Positions 48,707-56,761 of a stretch of DNA of 64,000 nucleotides are shown here, piece by piece. Origin of the DNA: JBBQFI01 sp038321775 (GTDB lineage Bacteria; Verrucomicrobiota; Verrucomicrobiia; Chthoniobacterales; UBA10450). The position numbers and the translations under genes are program-made. The notes under the pieces are model-generated. The model was not told where the DNA came from. It worked only from the letters and a program-made list of their open reading frames with translations, and did not search any database. Location of the stretch: contig JBBQFI010000007.1 of assembly GCA_038321775.1 (NCBI GenBank), forward strand, positions 124,001 to 188,000. The letters run 5' to 3'. Position 1 is the first letter of the stretch, and every line of letters begins with the position of its first letter.

Positions 48707-49840
48707 TCAGCGTAAATTCGTGGCCGAGAGGGCAACCGGATAAACGTCACCCATGTAGCGAACATGGACAGTGCTTAAGTCGCGCGATACGATCGGCAGT
48801 TTCATTCCTCGCGGCAGGACAGTGTGGCCGTATGGAATTTGAATGGTGACCGGCTGCTCGATCGTCACCAGTTGCGCATCGTTCGTCGACAGAGATGGAT
48901 GACGCTGGGGACCAACCTTCGACAAAGCCAGCGGTCCCGATTCATGGTTATCGGATGGAGTTGATGGAATTTCGATATCGCAAGTAACTGGATAGTGATC
49001 GGAAACCTTGGAGCTAAGAATCTTTAAACTCACAGCGTTGCTATTCTTCACCCACAGATAATCAAACGTCGCATCCGGATATCCTTTGGAGGATGGATGC
49101 GTCACGCGCTGCATAAGAGGCAACTGCTCCATGCCGTTTTGAAATCCGGCATCACGAAGAATGGCAAAAGTTTCTTCCGAAGCAAACATCGGTTGATCTT
49201 GATTGGTGTTGAAATCGCCACCTATGATCACACTTCTGACATTGGGGATGGCGGTGGTAATGACGCTTTTTAAATGTGCGACCAGCTGAGTGGCCGCGAC
49301 TTCGCGTTTACTAATGTTTTTTGCGGTCTCGATCTTTTTGTCTCCCCGCATGATCAGATTGCTTTTGAGGTGAACGGAGTAAACGCCCAGATCGGTTCCG
49401 CGGATTTTAAACCAGGCAAAGGAAAATCCTCTGGGCGGCTCGATGTGTTCCATCGATACCCAGCGTTCTGCCCAGGCAGCCTGGGCTGAATATTTGGAAA
49501 GTATCGCGACCTGTTGCCGGCCAAAGCCCTTTTGAAATGGCTCCTTGAAAGCGGAGCAGATCGCGACTTCATAAGTTCCCGGCGCGATTGCTTCCGCCAA
49601 GCGAGCGCACGAATCGTAATCTCGAATTTCCTGGAGCAACAAAACATCGGGGTTCAGTTCGCGCAGTACTTGAGCGGCGGCATTGATTCGTCGCGTCTGT
49701 TCTTCCGGAAGAGCGTCTTTCGGCGAGCCGTTAGGAAACCACTCGAGGTTCCATGTCGTTACGCGAACGAGCGCCGCCGGCGCCGTCGCCAAACTTAGCC
49801 AAAGGAGCGCCGCAAAGAAAAAGAAGATGGCGAGCGCCAT
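48707..49840 (-). CDS. endonuclease/exonuclease/phosphatase family protein
   Basis: This 377-aa protein is started at ATG 49840 (MALAIFFFFAALLWLSLATA), giving a signal peptide; the frame to 49954 is longer but less likely. The EEP core is clear: TTWNLEWFPNG (Asn/Glu metal site), LLQEIRDYDSCARL, YSVHLKSNL, GGDFNTNQDQP and the final SDHYPVTCDIE with catalytic His/Asp. A C-terminal region of about 75 residues (VTIQIPYGHTVLPRGMKLPI) is SH3-like. It is probably a secreted DNase or phosphodiesterase. It ends near the desaturase gene on the other strand. Confidence 0.85.
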   Translation of the reverse strand: MALAIFFFFAALLWLSLATAPAALVRVTTWNLEWFPNGSPKDALPEEQTRRINAAAQVLRELNPDVLLLQEIRDYDSCARLAEAIAPGTYEVAICSAFKEPFQKGFGRQQVAILSKYSAQAAWAERWVSMEHIEPPRGFSFAWFKIRGTDLGVYSVHLKSNLIMRGDKKIETAKNISKREVAATQLVAHLKSVITTAIPNVRSVIIGGDFNTNQDQPMFASEETFAILRDAGFQNGMEQLPLMQRVTHPSSKGYPDATFDYLWVKNSNAVSLKILSSKVSDHYPVTCDIEIPSTPSDNHESGPLALSKVGPQRHPSLSTNDAQLVTIEQPVTIQIPYGHTVLPRGMKLPIVSRDLSTVHVRYMGDVYPVALSATNLR

Positions 49841-50059
49841 CTCGCGATTGTTGCATTTCCTCTCCCCGGATCCTTCGTGCTTTGGAATTTTCAGCCAAAC
49901 TCGTTTCGCCGGGAGGAAACGCCTGAAGGGATTGGTTCCTATCATCCCTGCCATGATTTAAAGCAAGGACTTATCGGTTCACTCGCACGAGATTCGATAG
50001 CCGAGGGCTTCACCTCGGCACAGCCGTTGCGAAACGAAATCTCGAGAAACCGACGGCTG

Positions 50060-50857
50060 CTACTCGATCGGGCGAACGATGTAGGTGCCGACCTGTTTGT
50101 CGCGCTCCAGCTTCAGTAGCCCACGCTTTTGTGCTTCGAGGAGTAATTCGTTGAACGCACGAAACCCATGCGCACGTTCGTTGAAACCTGGGTTCTGACG
50201 TCTCATCGCCTCTTTCATGAGTGAGCCATGGATCGGATAATCTTCCCCGCGCTCGGCGCGTAACGCTTCCAGGGTTTTGCTCAAAAGCTCGAGCGCTCCG
50301 TCGATGGAAGGCCGATGATTTTCACCGGCTTTGGCAGTTGGTGTGGAGGCGGCGACGCTCGTGCGTTTCTTTGCCGGCTCGCCGCGCACGAAATCGTCGT
50401 AGTAGAGAAACTCATCGCAGTTGCTGATGAAAAGATCGGAGGTGGATTTTTTAACGCCCACGCCGATCACCGTCTTGTCGTTTTCGCGCAATTTGCTGAC
50501 GAGCGGAGAGAAATCCGAGTCGCCGCTGATAATGACAAAAGTGTCGACGTGACTCTTGGTGTAGCAAAGGTCGAGCGCATCGACGACCATGCGGATGTCA
50601 GCCGAATTTTTTCCTGACTGCCGAACATGCGGAATCTCGATGAGTTCGAACGCCGCTTCGTGCAATCCGCGCTTGAATGTCTTGTAGCGTTCAAAATCGC
50701 AGTAGGCTTTTTTGACGACGATCTGACCTTTGAGCAGCAGACGCTCGAGCACTTTGCGAATGTCGAACGCGGGAAAGTGCGCGTCATGCGCACCGAGCGC
50801 GATGTTTTCCAGATCGAGGAACACCGCCATGGTGGCGTCGGAATCATGCGCGCGCAT
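50060..50857 (-). CDS. NYN-domain RNase with C-terminal OST-HTH/LOTUS domain
   Basis: This is a 265-aa protein (MRAHDSDATMAVFLDLENIA). The NYN/PIN-like nuclease uses acidic residues D15/E17/N18 in FLDLENIALG, an aspartate in ADIRMVVDALDLCY, and the SGDSDFSPLVSKLRE motif. It is of the LabA/DUF88 type. The C-terminal part (SIDGALELLSKTLEALRAER, HGSLMKEAMRRQNPGFNERA) fits an OST-HTH/LOTUS domain, which binds RNA. Together they suggest an RNA-processing or decay enzyme. It diverges from another NYN gene at 50959, with 101 bp between starts. Confidence 0.88.
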   Translation of the reverse strand: MRAHDSDATMAVFLDLENIALGAHDAHFPAFDIRKVLERLLLKGQIVVKKAYCDFERYKTFKRGLHEAAFELIEIPHVRQSGKNSADIRMVVDALDLCYTKSHVDTFVIISGDSDFSPLVSKLRENDKTVIGVGVKKSTSDLFISNCDEFLYYDDFVRGEPAKKRTSVAASTPTAKAGENHRPSIDGALELLSKTLEALRAERGEDYPIHGSLMKEAMRRQNPGFNERAHGFRAFNELLLEAQKRGLLKLERDKQVGTYIVRPIE

Positions 50858-50958
50858 CAGGCAGTAATGTTACCGACATCGCGACCGCGAGATAGCGAAA
50901 ATGTTTAGGAAGAGTAAACATTCGCGCTCGGTCCTTCAGTGCTGTTAGTTTTGAAGAG

Positions 50959-51579
50959 ATGAAGGAACGAAAACAACATTCCGAAAATGCGGCGCGGCCC
51001 AGGTTGTTGGTATTAGTCGACGAATCCAATGTTGGGAGCTCGGTCCGGACGGCCGGACGTGGCCTCGATTGGTTGAAGCTGCGTGAATTTCTCGCTGGTC
51101 CGGAGACAGGGCGGGAGCTGATCGAGATGGTTGTGTATGCGGGATTGCCGCCGCCCATTCCGATCTGGCAGGAAGAGCGCGATAAGAAGAACAAGTTCGT
51201 GCATTGGTTGCGCTCGAATGGATTCATGGTTGTAACCAAAGACGGAGCGCCCGCCGAAGAAGGTCATTACAAGGCGAACGTAGATGTGATGATGGCAATC
51301 GATGCGCTTGAGCTCTCGGTCGAGATGCAACCTGACGTTGTTATTCTCGTAACCGGCGACGCGGACTTTGCTTATCTCGCGATCAAACTACGCCGGCGCG
51401 GGATTCGTGTGGAAGTTGCATCCGTCGAACAAAATCTTGGCAATATCCTAAGAGCAGCTGCTAACGACGTGATCGATCTCGCGCCGCTCTTTCGAACATT
51501 CGAGATTATGCAAGTTCGGGGAGATAGTCGTCCGGCCGCAACGCAGCCGCTGCGACCAAGCAAGACACGATCTCGTTAG
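50959..51579 (+). CDS. NYN-domain protein
   Basis: This is a 206-aa protein (MKERKQHSENAARPRLLVLV). The NYN core runs VDESNVGSSVRTAGRGLDWL, YKANVDVMMAIDALELSVEM and LVTGDADFAYLAIKLRRRGI, keeping the three acidic positions for metal. No LOTUS domain follows; the C-terminus is a disordered basic tail (RPAATQPLRPSKTRSR). It diverges from the NYN-LOTUS gene, so the two may be controlled together and act on the same RNA. The stop codon TAG lies inside a CTCGTTAGG word (51572-51580). Confidence 0.85.
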   Translation: MKERKQHSENAARPRLLVLVDESNVGSSVRTAGRGLDWLKLREFLAGPETGRELIEMVVYAGLPPPIPIWQEERDKKNKFVHWLRSNGFMVVTKDGAPAEEGHYKANVDVMMAIDALELSVEMQPDVVILVTGDADFAYLAIKLRRRGIRVEVASVEQNLGNILRAAANDVIDLAPLFRTFEIMQVRGDSRPAATQPLRPSKTRSR

Positions 51580-51641
51580 GCTGATCGCCTTCGATACAGG
51601 AAGATTGCCCTGCGCTCTGTCCCATCCGGCCGGATGGTGCG

Positions 51642-51848
51642 CTAACCGTTATCCGATCCGGTCGATCCAACACACGGACCAATTGATCCGCCGCGTATCA
51701 AAATCCCGTATCCGGTCGAGATGATTCGCCGCACAGCTTCGCCGCTTTCGGGATCGACCACGAGAGGTTCGTCATGGACGCTTTGTTTCACTTCAAGCTC
51801 TCGTATTGGCTTGGTCGGGTCCGTCGTTTCGTAAATGTAAGTCGGCAT
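51642..51848 (-). CDS. FmdB-like small regulatory protein
   Basis: This 68-aa protein starts at ATG 51848 (MPTYIYETTDPTKPIRELEV). The 'MPTYxYE' start and the EVKQSVHDEPLVVDPESGEA then VRRIISTGYGI pattern match FmdB-type zinc-ribbon proteins. The two CxxC pairs of the classic family are absent, so this is the zinc-free subgroup that occurs in Planctomycetota and Verrucomicrobiota. The regulatory role is suggested only by family history. It diverges from the following gene by about 20 bp. Confidence 0.72.
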   Translation of the reverse strand: MPTYIYETTDPTKPIRELEVKQSVHDEPLVVDPESGEAVRRIISTGYGILIRGGSIGPCVGSTGSDNG

Positions 51849-51871
51849 TTGTATTGGCGCTGTATAGGCCA

Positions 51872-52156
51872 ATGGAGCAACCTACGGGCCGTGGCTACTA
51901 TTACCTAATGGTATTTACATCGGACAGGCTAACGTCAGGACAGCCGGAAATCGTGGCCAGTTTGCTGATGAAGTTCAGCGGCTGGAATTTTCGATTCTAT
52001 GAATGCGAAAACAATCGCGGTAGAACATTCGATCCGCACAACACCGGGACCGCAGTGATTTATTTCTCGCGCTCCCTTTACGACGCTATTACCGGCACCG
52101 CGACTCCGCGTCTACTACAACAGACTTACACCATTACTTATAAGCCGAAGCACTAA
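51872..52156 (+). CDS. hypothetical protein, 94 aa
   Basis: The start was taken at ATG 51872 (MEQPTGRGYYYLMVFTSDRL); MVFTSD at 51908 is an alternative. The protein is aromatic and polar (LLMKFSGWNFRFYECENNRG, then TAVIYFSRSLYDAITGTATP), with no signal peptide or membrane segment. I recognise no family. It lies between the FmdB-like gene and the Sir2 gene, both on the other strand. Confidence 0.55.
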   Translation: MEQPTGRGYYYLMVFTSDRLTSGQPEIVASLLMKFSGWNFRFYECENNRGRTFDPHNTGTAVIYFSRSLYDAITGTATPRLLQQTYTITYKPKH

Positions 52157-52193
52157 TTAATAGCGACGTGCTAAATGTATTTGGAGGGCGAGC

Positions 52194-52973
52194 CTAGGCT
52201 AACGCAGTCTCAACCGCTGGCGGGAAAATTTCGCTAACTTCGCCTTCTATTCGAAGCGTGACATTTGACTCATGATCGTGATCCGTCGCGCCGCGATTAA
52301 TAATAAGGTAAGGCGCGCCGCGTTGCGCGGCCATCAATGGAAGAGAGGCGGCGGGATAGACCGACAAAGTAGAACCTAACGCGACAACGAGATCGGATTC
52401 CGTCGCCGCCAGGCGTGCCCGCTCGAGTTCATTCGGGTCAAGGTTCTGGCCGAAGCTGATCGTTGCCGGTTTCAAGAATCCTCCACACTTGCACAACGGT
52501 GGTTTTCGATTGATCCGGAAATATTCAAAGTGCGGTTCCGGGTCGCCGCGGCCATGGCAACTTTGACATTCCACCATCGCATTTGTGCCGTGCAATTCGA
52601 CAAGGCGATCGGCTTTAGTGCCGGCGGCGCTATGTAGTCCATCGATGTTCTGCGTGATGACCGCGCTGATTTTTCCCGCCTGTTCTAATTGCGCAATAGC
52701 GTGATGAACTGCATTGGGCTTCGCATCACGAAAAGCGTTTCGAGCTTCGAGCTTGTAATCCCAATGCTCGATTCGTGCTGCTTCCGAAGTCATGAAATCT
52801 TGAAAATACACAGGTTGCCGTCGTTTCCAGACACCTTGCGGTCCTCGAAAATCTGGGATGCCGCTCCCCGTTGAGATGCCTGCGCCGGTAAAGATCATCG
52901 CCTTCTTAGAAGCGCGCAGATAATCGACAAGGTTGCGCTCGGTGGTATTGCTCGTTAGGTAGTCAGTCGGCAT
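52194..52973 (-). CDS. Sir2-family NAD-dependent protein deacylase
   Basis: This 259-aa protein starts at ATG 52973 (MPTDYLTSNTTERNLVDYLR); an ATG four codons upstream (52985) is also possible. It has the Rossmann NAD site FTGAGISTGSGIPDFRG, the catalytic region QNIDGLHSAAG and ELHGT with the active-site His, and a zinc module with four Cys (CQSCHGR...CKCGGFL). ISFGQNL and GSTLSVYP complete the fold. It should remove acetyl or other acyl groups from lysines. It follows the KirBac gene with a 23-bp gap on the same strand, so the two are probably co-transcribed. Confidence 0.92.
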   Translation of the reverse strand: MPTDYLTSNTTERNLVDYLRASKKAMIFTGAGISTGSGIPDFRGPQGVWKRRQPVYFQDFMTSEAARIEHWDYKLEARNAFRDAKPNAVHHAIAQLEQAGKISAVITQNIDGLHSAAGTKADRLVELHGTNAMVECQSCHGRGDPEPHFEYFRINRKPPLCKCGGFLKPATISFGQNLDPNELERARLAATESDLVVALGSTLSVYPAASLPLMAAQRGAPYLIINRGATDHDHESNVTLRIEGEVSEIFPPAVETALA

Positions 52974-52996
52974 CGAGCAAGGCACGCCAGATCGTG

Positions 52997-53875
52997 CTAG
53001 GAGTCGGAAGTAGATTGGACCGGCTCGGTGTCATGGATGCGGCCGTAGTCGACGGTGAGTTTGCCTCCGCCGTGTTCGGTATAGATCTCGACGAACCGTT
53101 CGCCGAAACGGATATCGCGCCAGCTATAGTCTTGTTGGGTTTGCACTGACGCAGGAATCACCGGGTCGATACCAACGACAGAAGCGATAAGGATAGCGCG
53201 CTGCGCTTCGAGTGACTGCGGTGTTGCACCATAAAGAGGGCTCTGTTCGTCGATGGTGTGTCGCAGGGTAAGCGCAGCGGGCCAGGCAGCGAGCCGGTCG
53301 AAAGCAAGCTTGAGGTTGTAGAAGTGGCGAAAATTGTCGCCTTCTAAAATCGGCTCATCGCGCGTGAACATGATGCGGAACTCGACTTCCACCATGCTTT
53401 GCCCGCGCATATTACCGACGCGCAACATCAATGTCGGCCGGCCATTAAAGGGCGCAATTACGACTGATTTGCTGAAGACGGTGCGCGCGGATGGTCGCGA
53501 AAACCGCACAAAGATGAGGCCGGTCATCACGGCGAGCAGAAAAGTCCCGGTCATGATTTCGATAGTCGTAACAATATGACCGTAGAAGGTCTGGGGATAC
53601 ATGTGTCCGTAACCGACGGTCGCGAGCGTTTGCACACTGAAAAAAAACGACTCGCTGAAAGTGTCGGAAGTCATGCCGGCAATAGAATTTGGGCGGAGCG
53701 TATAAAGCGTGGCGAAGAGGAGATTGAGCGCGATGTAGACGGCAGCGACGAATCCGGCAAAGCTCAACCAGCGCAACCCGAGAAGTCGTTGGTAAGCATC
53801 GCGCCAATCCAACCTGTCGGTGTTGACCTTGAGAAACTCCGTTTGACCGGAACGAACTGTGACAGGCCTCGGCAT
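52997..53875 (-). CDS. inward-rectifier (KirBac-type) potassium channel
   Basis: This is a 292-aa protein. Two membrane helices (LSFAGFVAAVYIALNLLFAT and HIVTTIEIMTGTFLLAVMTG) flank the pore loop with selectivity filter TVGYGHMYP (86-94). A cytoplasmic Kir domain follows (FSKSVVIAPFNGRPTLMLRV, GNMRGQSMVEVEFRIMFTRD), and YSWRDIRFGERFVEIYTEHG near the end is the family's beta-sandwich. The length and order match KirBac channels, which conduct K+ and respond to lipids or pH. It is upstream of the Sir2 gene in a likely two-gene operon. Confidence 0.92.
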   Translation of the reverse strand: MPRPVTVRSGQTEFLKVNTDRLDWRDAYQRLLGLRWLSFAGFVAAVYIALNLLFATLYTLRPNSIAGMTSDTFSESFFFSVQTLATVGYGHMYPQTFYGHIVTTIEIMTGTFLLAVMTGLIFVRFSRPSARTVFSKSVVIAPFNGRPTLMLRVGNMRGQSMVEVEFRIMFTRDEPILEGDNFRHFYNLKLAFDRLAAWPAALTLRHTIDEQSPLYGATPQSLEAQRAILIASVVGIDPVIPASVQTQQDYSWRDIRFGERFVEIYTEHGGGKLTVDYGRIHDTEPVQSTSDS

Positions 53876-54017
53876 CTGTGCCGTTACTTTGCCTTGTTCC
53901 TACAATGTTCGTCAATAGGCGCGAGCAGCTCGGCAGCTTATATATTAAGAGAACGCATCTAAAGAACGCTGGCGCCTCAGCGAACCGGTATGTCAGGGAG
54001 GGAATGTGAATCACTCC

Positions 54018-54686
54018 CTAAGTAGACGTTTGAACGAGAAGCTCTTCGCTGGCGCTTGATCGCCAGAGAAAGATCGCCGCGAAAATGAACCAGATCGCCT
54101 CGGTGAAAGTAATCAGGCCAAAGCCATGGACGTCCAGACTCAAAGCGCCGGCAATCATCGCAATGACAATCGCAGGACCAAGCACAAGGCCGTAAATCCC
54201 GATGGCTAACGGGAGCGCTCGGCGTTTCACAATTAAAGTCGACCAGAGTACAATCGCCGCACACGAGCCGACAGCGCCGATCTGCGCGAAGCCTTGATTG
54301 ATGAAGTGGTTGTATTCCATCAAGGTGCGCCACTGATCGCTCGCCGGAGAATGCGCGACCATGTGACGAAGAATTGGTGGAGTAACGAGACCGCTCATCG
54401 TCGCCGCCGACATAATCGCGACTAGGCTAAGACCGTATATGACAAGAGCCAGAAGAGCGAGACGACTGGGCGATTCAAGCCGGCGTGAAAGCGCGAACGT
54501 TCCAAGAAAAGAAAAAGGCAGGCCAGCAATTGCGAGTGCGTGGACGCCAATCACGAGTAGGATCAGTTTTTCAAATTGCGCCGGCGAAACATGATGCGCC
54601 CCGCCTGACGGATGTAAGCTCAAAGTTATTATTCCACTGACTGTTCCGAGGATTAGCGCGATGGCTCCGAGTCGGTTATCTTTCAT
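54018..54686 (-). CDS. hypothetical six-TM membrane protein
   Basis: This 222-aa protein starts at ATG 54686 (MKDNRLGAIALILGTVSGII) and has about six hydrophobic segments, for example LILLVIGVHALAIAGLPFSF, LALLALVIYGLSLVAIMSAA and FTEAIWFIFAAIFLWRSSA. A polar loop (HMVAHSPASDQWRTLMEYNH) sits mid-protein. It resembles a conserved hypothetical of the DUF4386/MxaK-like membrane type, without known function. It diverges from the TetR gene with only 39 bp between starts, so it is the most likely target of that regulator. Confidence 0.72.
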   Translation of the reverse strand: MKDNRLGAIALILGTVSGIITLSLHPSGGAHHVSPAQFEKLILLVIGVHALAIAGLPFSFLGTFALSRRLESPSRLALLALVIYGLSLVAIMSAATMSGLVTPPILRHMVAHSPASDQWRTLMEYNHFINQGFAQIGAVGSCAAIVLWSTLIVKRRALPLAIGIYGLVLGPAIVIAMIAGALSLDVHGFGLITFTEAIWFIFAAIFLWRSSASEELLVQTST

Positions 54687-54725
54687 GCCTTAGACTTTCA
54701 GTGAACGATTCGTTACCTGTCCAGT

Positions 54726-55319
54726 ATGAGCGTGAGTAAGAACCGAACAGAACCAGGCCCAGTGTTCAGAAACCTGGCTGATTTACCAAAAAAGGGAGAT
54801 CAGCGCGTGCGACGGACGCGCGATCGGCTCGGCGATGCGTTGGTAGAGTTACTCGTACAAAAACCGTTTGATGACATCACGGTGCAGGACGTTCTCGATC
54901 GCGCCGGGGTGAGCAGGTCGACCTTTTATTCGCACTTCAGTAATAAGAACGATCTTTTCTTCAGCGACGCAGATGAGTTCTTCGTGGGAATGGCCACCGC
55001 GCTTTCGCGGTTTGGTGATAAATCGGAGCGGGTCGCGCCGGCGCAGGAGCTATTTGCTCACATCGCGGATGTCCGTCCGTTTTACAATGCGCTCGTCGAG
55101 TCCGGTAAAATTCAGGATGTATGGGAACTGGGTCGGGAACATTTCGCGCGCGGCATCGAGCAACGACTTGCTGAGATACCACGTGCTCGCGAGATTCACC
55201 CTGATCGTCGCGCTGCTGTTGCGCACGGACTTGCCGGTAGTCTTTTCTCCTTGTTATCGTGGTGGGTTCAATGCGGAATGACTCCGTCGCCGGAAGAAAT
55301 GGACAAGCTCTTTCATTAA
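54726..55319 (+). CDS. TetR/AcrR-family transcriptional regulator
   Basis: This 197-aa protein has an N-terminal helix-turn-helix: RTRDRLGDALVELLVQKPFD then ITVQDVLDRAGVSRSTFYSH and FSNKNDLF, the standard TetR pattern. A ligand domain follows (DVRPFYNALVESGKIQDVWE, HGLAGSLFSLLSWWVQCGMT). It probably represses the divergent membrane gene at 54018-54686, since the 39-bp spacer must hold both promoters and an operator. The inducer is unknown. Confidence 0.9.
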   Translation: MSVSKNRTEPGPVFRNLADLPKKGDQRVRRTRDRLGDALVELLVQKPFDDITVQDVLDRAGVSRSTFYSHFSNKNDLFFSDADEFFVGMATALSRFGDKSERVAPAQELFAHIADVRPFYNALVESGKIQDVWELGREHFARGIEQRLAEIPRAREIHPDRRAAVAHGLAGSLFSLLSWWVQCGMTPSPEEMDKLFH

Positions 55320-55366
55320 ATGGTATGGGCGGGAATTAGTGCCGGTTCGTAAGCGGCAACCGCTTC

Positions 55367-55834
55367 GTGAAAATTTTGAAACTGACGCGTAAATACCCCT
55401 CACGGTTTATCCACGTCTGTTCCGCGCTAGCTTTGGTCCTGGGGTTTTCCAGCTGTGAAAAGAAGAGCGGCGAAGCAGTTATCCTCGAAAAGGAACACAT
55501 TGCCGCGAGAGAGATACAAGACACACCTGCAAAAACAAAAGATGATGATGTTTCCGAACCGACACCGGGGCAGGTTGAGAGAGTGATGAGACCCGATGAA
55601 ATTGCCGTGGATCAATATGTGATGCGTGCCGAAGATCGCGGAACCAGTAAGGATCCGCGCGCGGGCGATCACGAACAATGGATCCTCAAGGTGGAAATGG
55701 TTCGAGATGGCCGGAAGTTCGATATGCAAACGGATCGGCCGCATTGGGAGCGATTGCACAATGGCGATCGAGCGATGGTCACCTATCGCCAGGGAAAATA
55801 TACAGGAACCGTTTGGGACGCTGAGTTCGATTAG
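55367..55834 (+). CDS. hypothetical lipoprotein
   Basis: This is a 155-aa protein starting with GTG at 55367 (MKILKLTRKYPSRFIHVCSA). The segment ALALVLGFSSC is a lipobox-like signal with Cys near residue 30. The mature protein starts with a charged, disordered linker (EKEHIAAREIQDTPAKTKDD). A small beta domain follows (EQWILKVEMVRDGRKFDMQT, RAMVTYRQGKYTGTVWDAEF). No named family. It is followed by the M48 peptidase gene 57 bp downstream. Confidence 0.68.
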   Translation: MKILKLTRKYPSRFIHVCSALALVLGFSSCEKKSGEAVILEKEHIAAREIQDTPAKTKDDDVSEPTPGQVERVMRPDEIAVDQYVMRAEDRGTSKDPRAGDHEQWILKVEMVRDGRKFDMQTDRPHWERLHNGDRAMVTYRQGKYTGTVWDAEFD

Positions 55835-55891
55835 CAGATCGCGTTTTTTTAGATCGGAATAGTCGCAGGCCGCATCTATCATCCTGTTCTT

Positions 55892-56716
55892 ATGCAGAGC
55901 AGACACATTCGATGGCTTCCGTTAATCGCCGCGGCAATTTTCTTTGCTTATCAATACTTCTCATCGGAGAAATTTGTAAATCCTGAGACAGGTCGGAAAA
56001 GTCATGTCGGCTTGTCGGAGCAACAGGAAGCGGTGCTCGGCCTGCAAAGTTACCAGCAAGTTCTCGCGCAATCCGAAGCCGTCAGTTCGGGGGCGCAACT
56101 CGATATGGTTAAACGCGTGGCTTCGCGGCTCGCGTCAGTCACAGGCAAAGCCGCTCAGAATTTTGACTGGAAGGTATCGTTGATCCGTGAAGAAAAGGTA
56201 AACGCCTTCTGTCTGCCTGGCGGAAAGATCGTCGTGTATACCGGCATTCTTCCGATCACTCAAAATGATGCGTCATTAGCAACGGTGCTTGGTCACGAGA
56301 TGGCGCATGCGACCTCGAGACATGGTGCGCAACGCGTGTTCGAACAAAATCTTTCGCAAACTGCGATGGCTGGCGTCGCCGGATCACTTTCCGATATGGA
56401 TTACGACAAGCAGCGCGCGATTCTCGGTGCGCTGGGCGCCGGCGCACAATTTGGTGTGCTCATGCCGTTTGGCCGCAAGCAGGAATCGGAAGCAGATCAC
56501 ATTGGTCTCATCTACATGGCGCGTGCGGGATACGATCCGCGCGAGAGCATCGGATTTTGGCAAAGGATGGAACAGGCCGGCAGCGCGCAGCCGCCAGAAT
56601 TTCTATCGACACATCCTTCCCACGGAACGCGCATCCAACAGCTAAGAGAATGGATGCCACAGGCGCTTGAAGAGTACAACCATGCATCCCACGCGACAGA
56701 TCAATCGTCGATGTGA
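55892..56716 (+). CDS. M48-family metallopeptidase
   Basis: This is a 274-aa protein with an N-terminal anchor or signal (WLPLIAAAIFFAYQYF). The zinc motif HEMAH is at residues 135-139 within LGHEMAHATSRHGAQR; the third ligand is in QESEADHIGLIYMARAGYDP. EKVNAFCLPGGKIVVYTGIL and FLSTHPSHGTRIQQLREWMP are classic M48B/BepA-type segments. It probably acts in the periplasm on misfolded outer-membrane proteins. The TPR part of BepA is absent. It may be co-transcribed with the upstream lipoprotein. Confidence 0.9.
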   Translation: MQSRHIRWLPLIAAAIFFAYQYFSSEKFVNPETGRKSHVGLSEQQEAVLGLQSYQQVLAQSEAVSSGAQLDMVKRVASRLASVTGKAAQNFDWKVSLIREEKVNAFCLPGGKIVVYTGILPITQNDASLATVLGHEMAHATSRHGAQRVFEQNLSQTAMAGVAGSLSDMDYDKQRAILGALGAGAQFGVLMPFGRKQESEADHIGLIYMARAGYDPRESIGFWQRMEQAGSAQPPEFLSTHPSHGTRIQQLREWMPQALEEYNHASHATDQSSM

Positions 56717-56761
56717 AAACTCTGCGGGTCCAAGGTTATTAATCGTTAGGCGAATCGCTAT

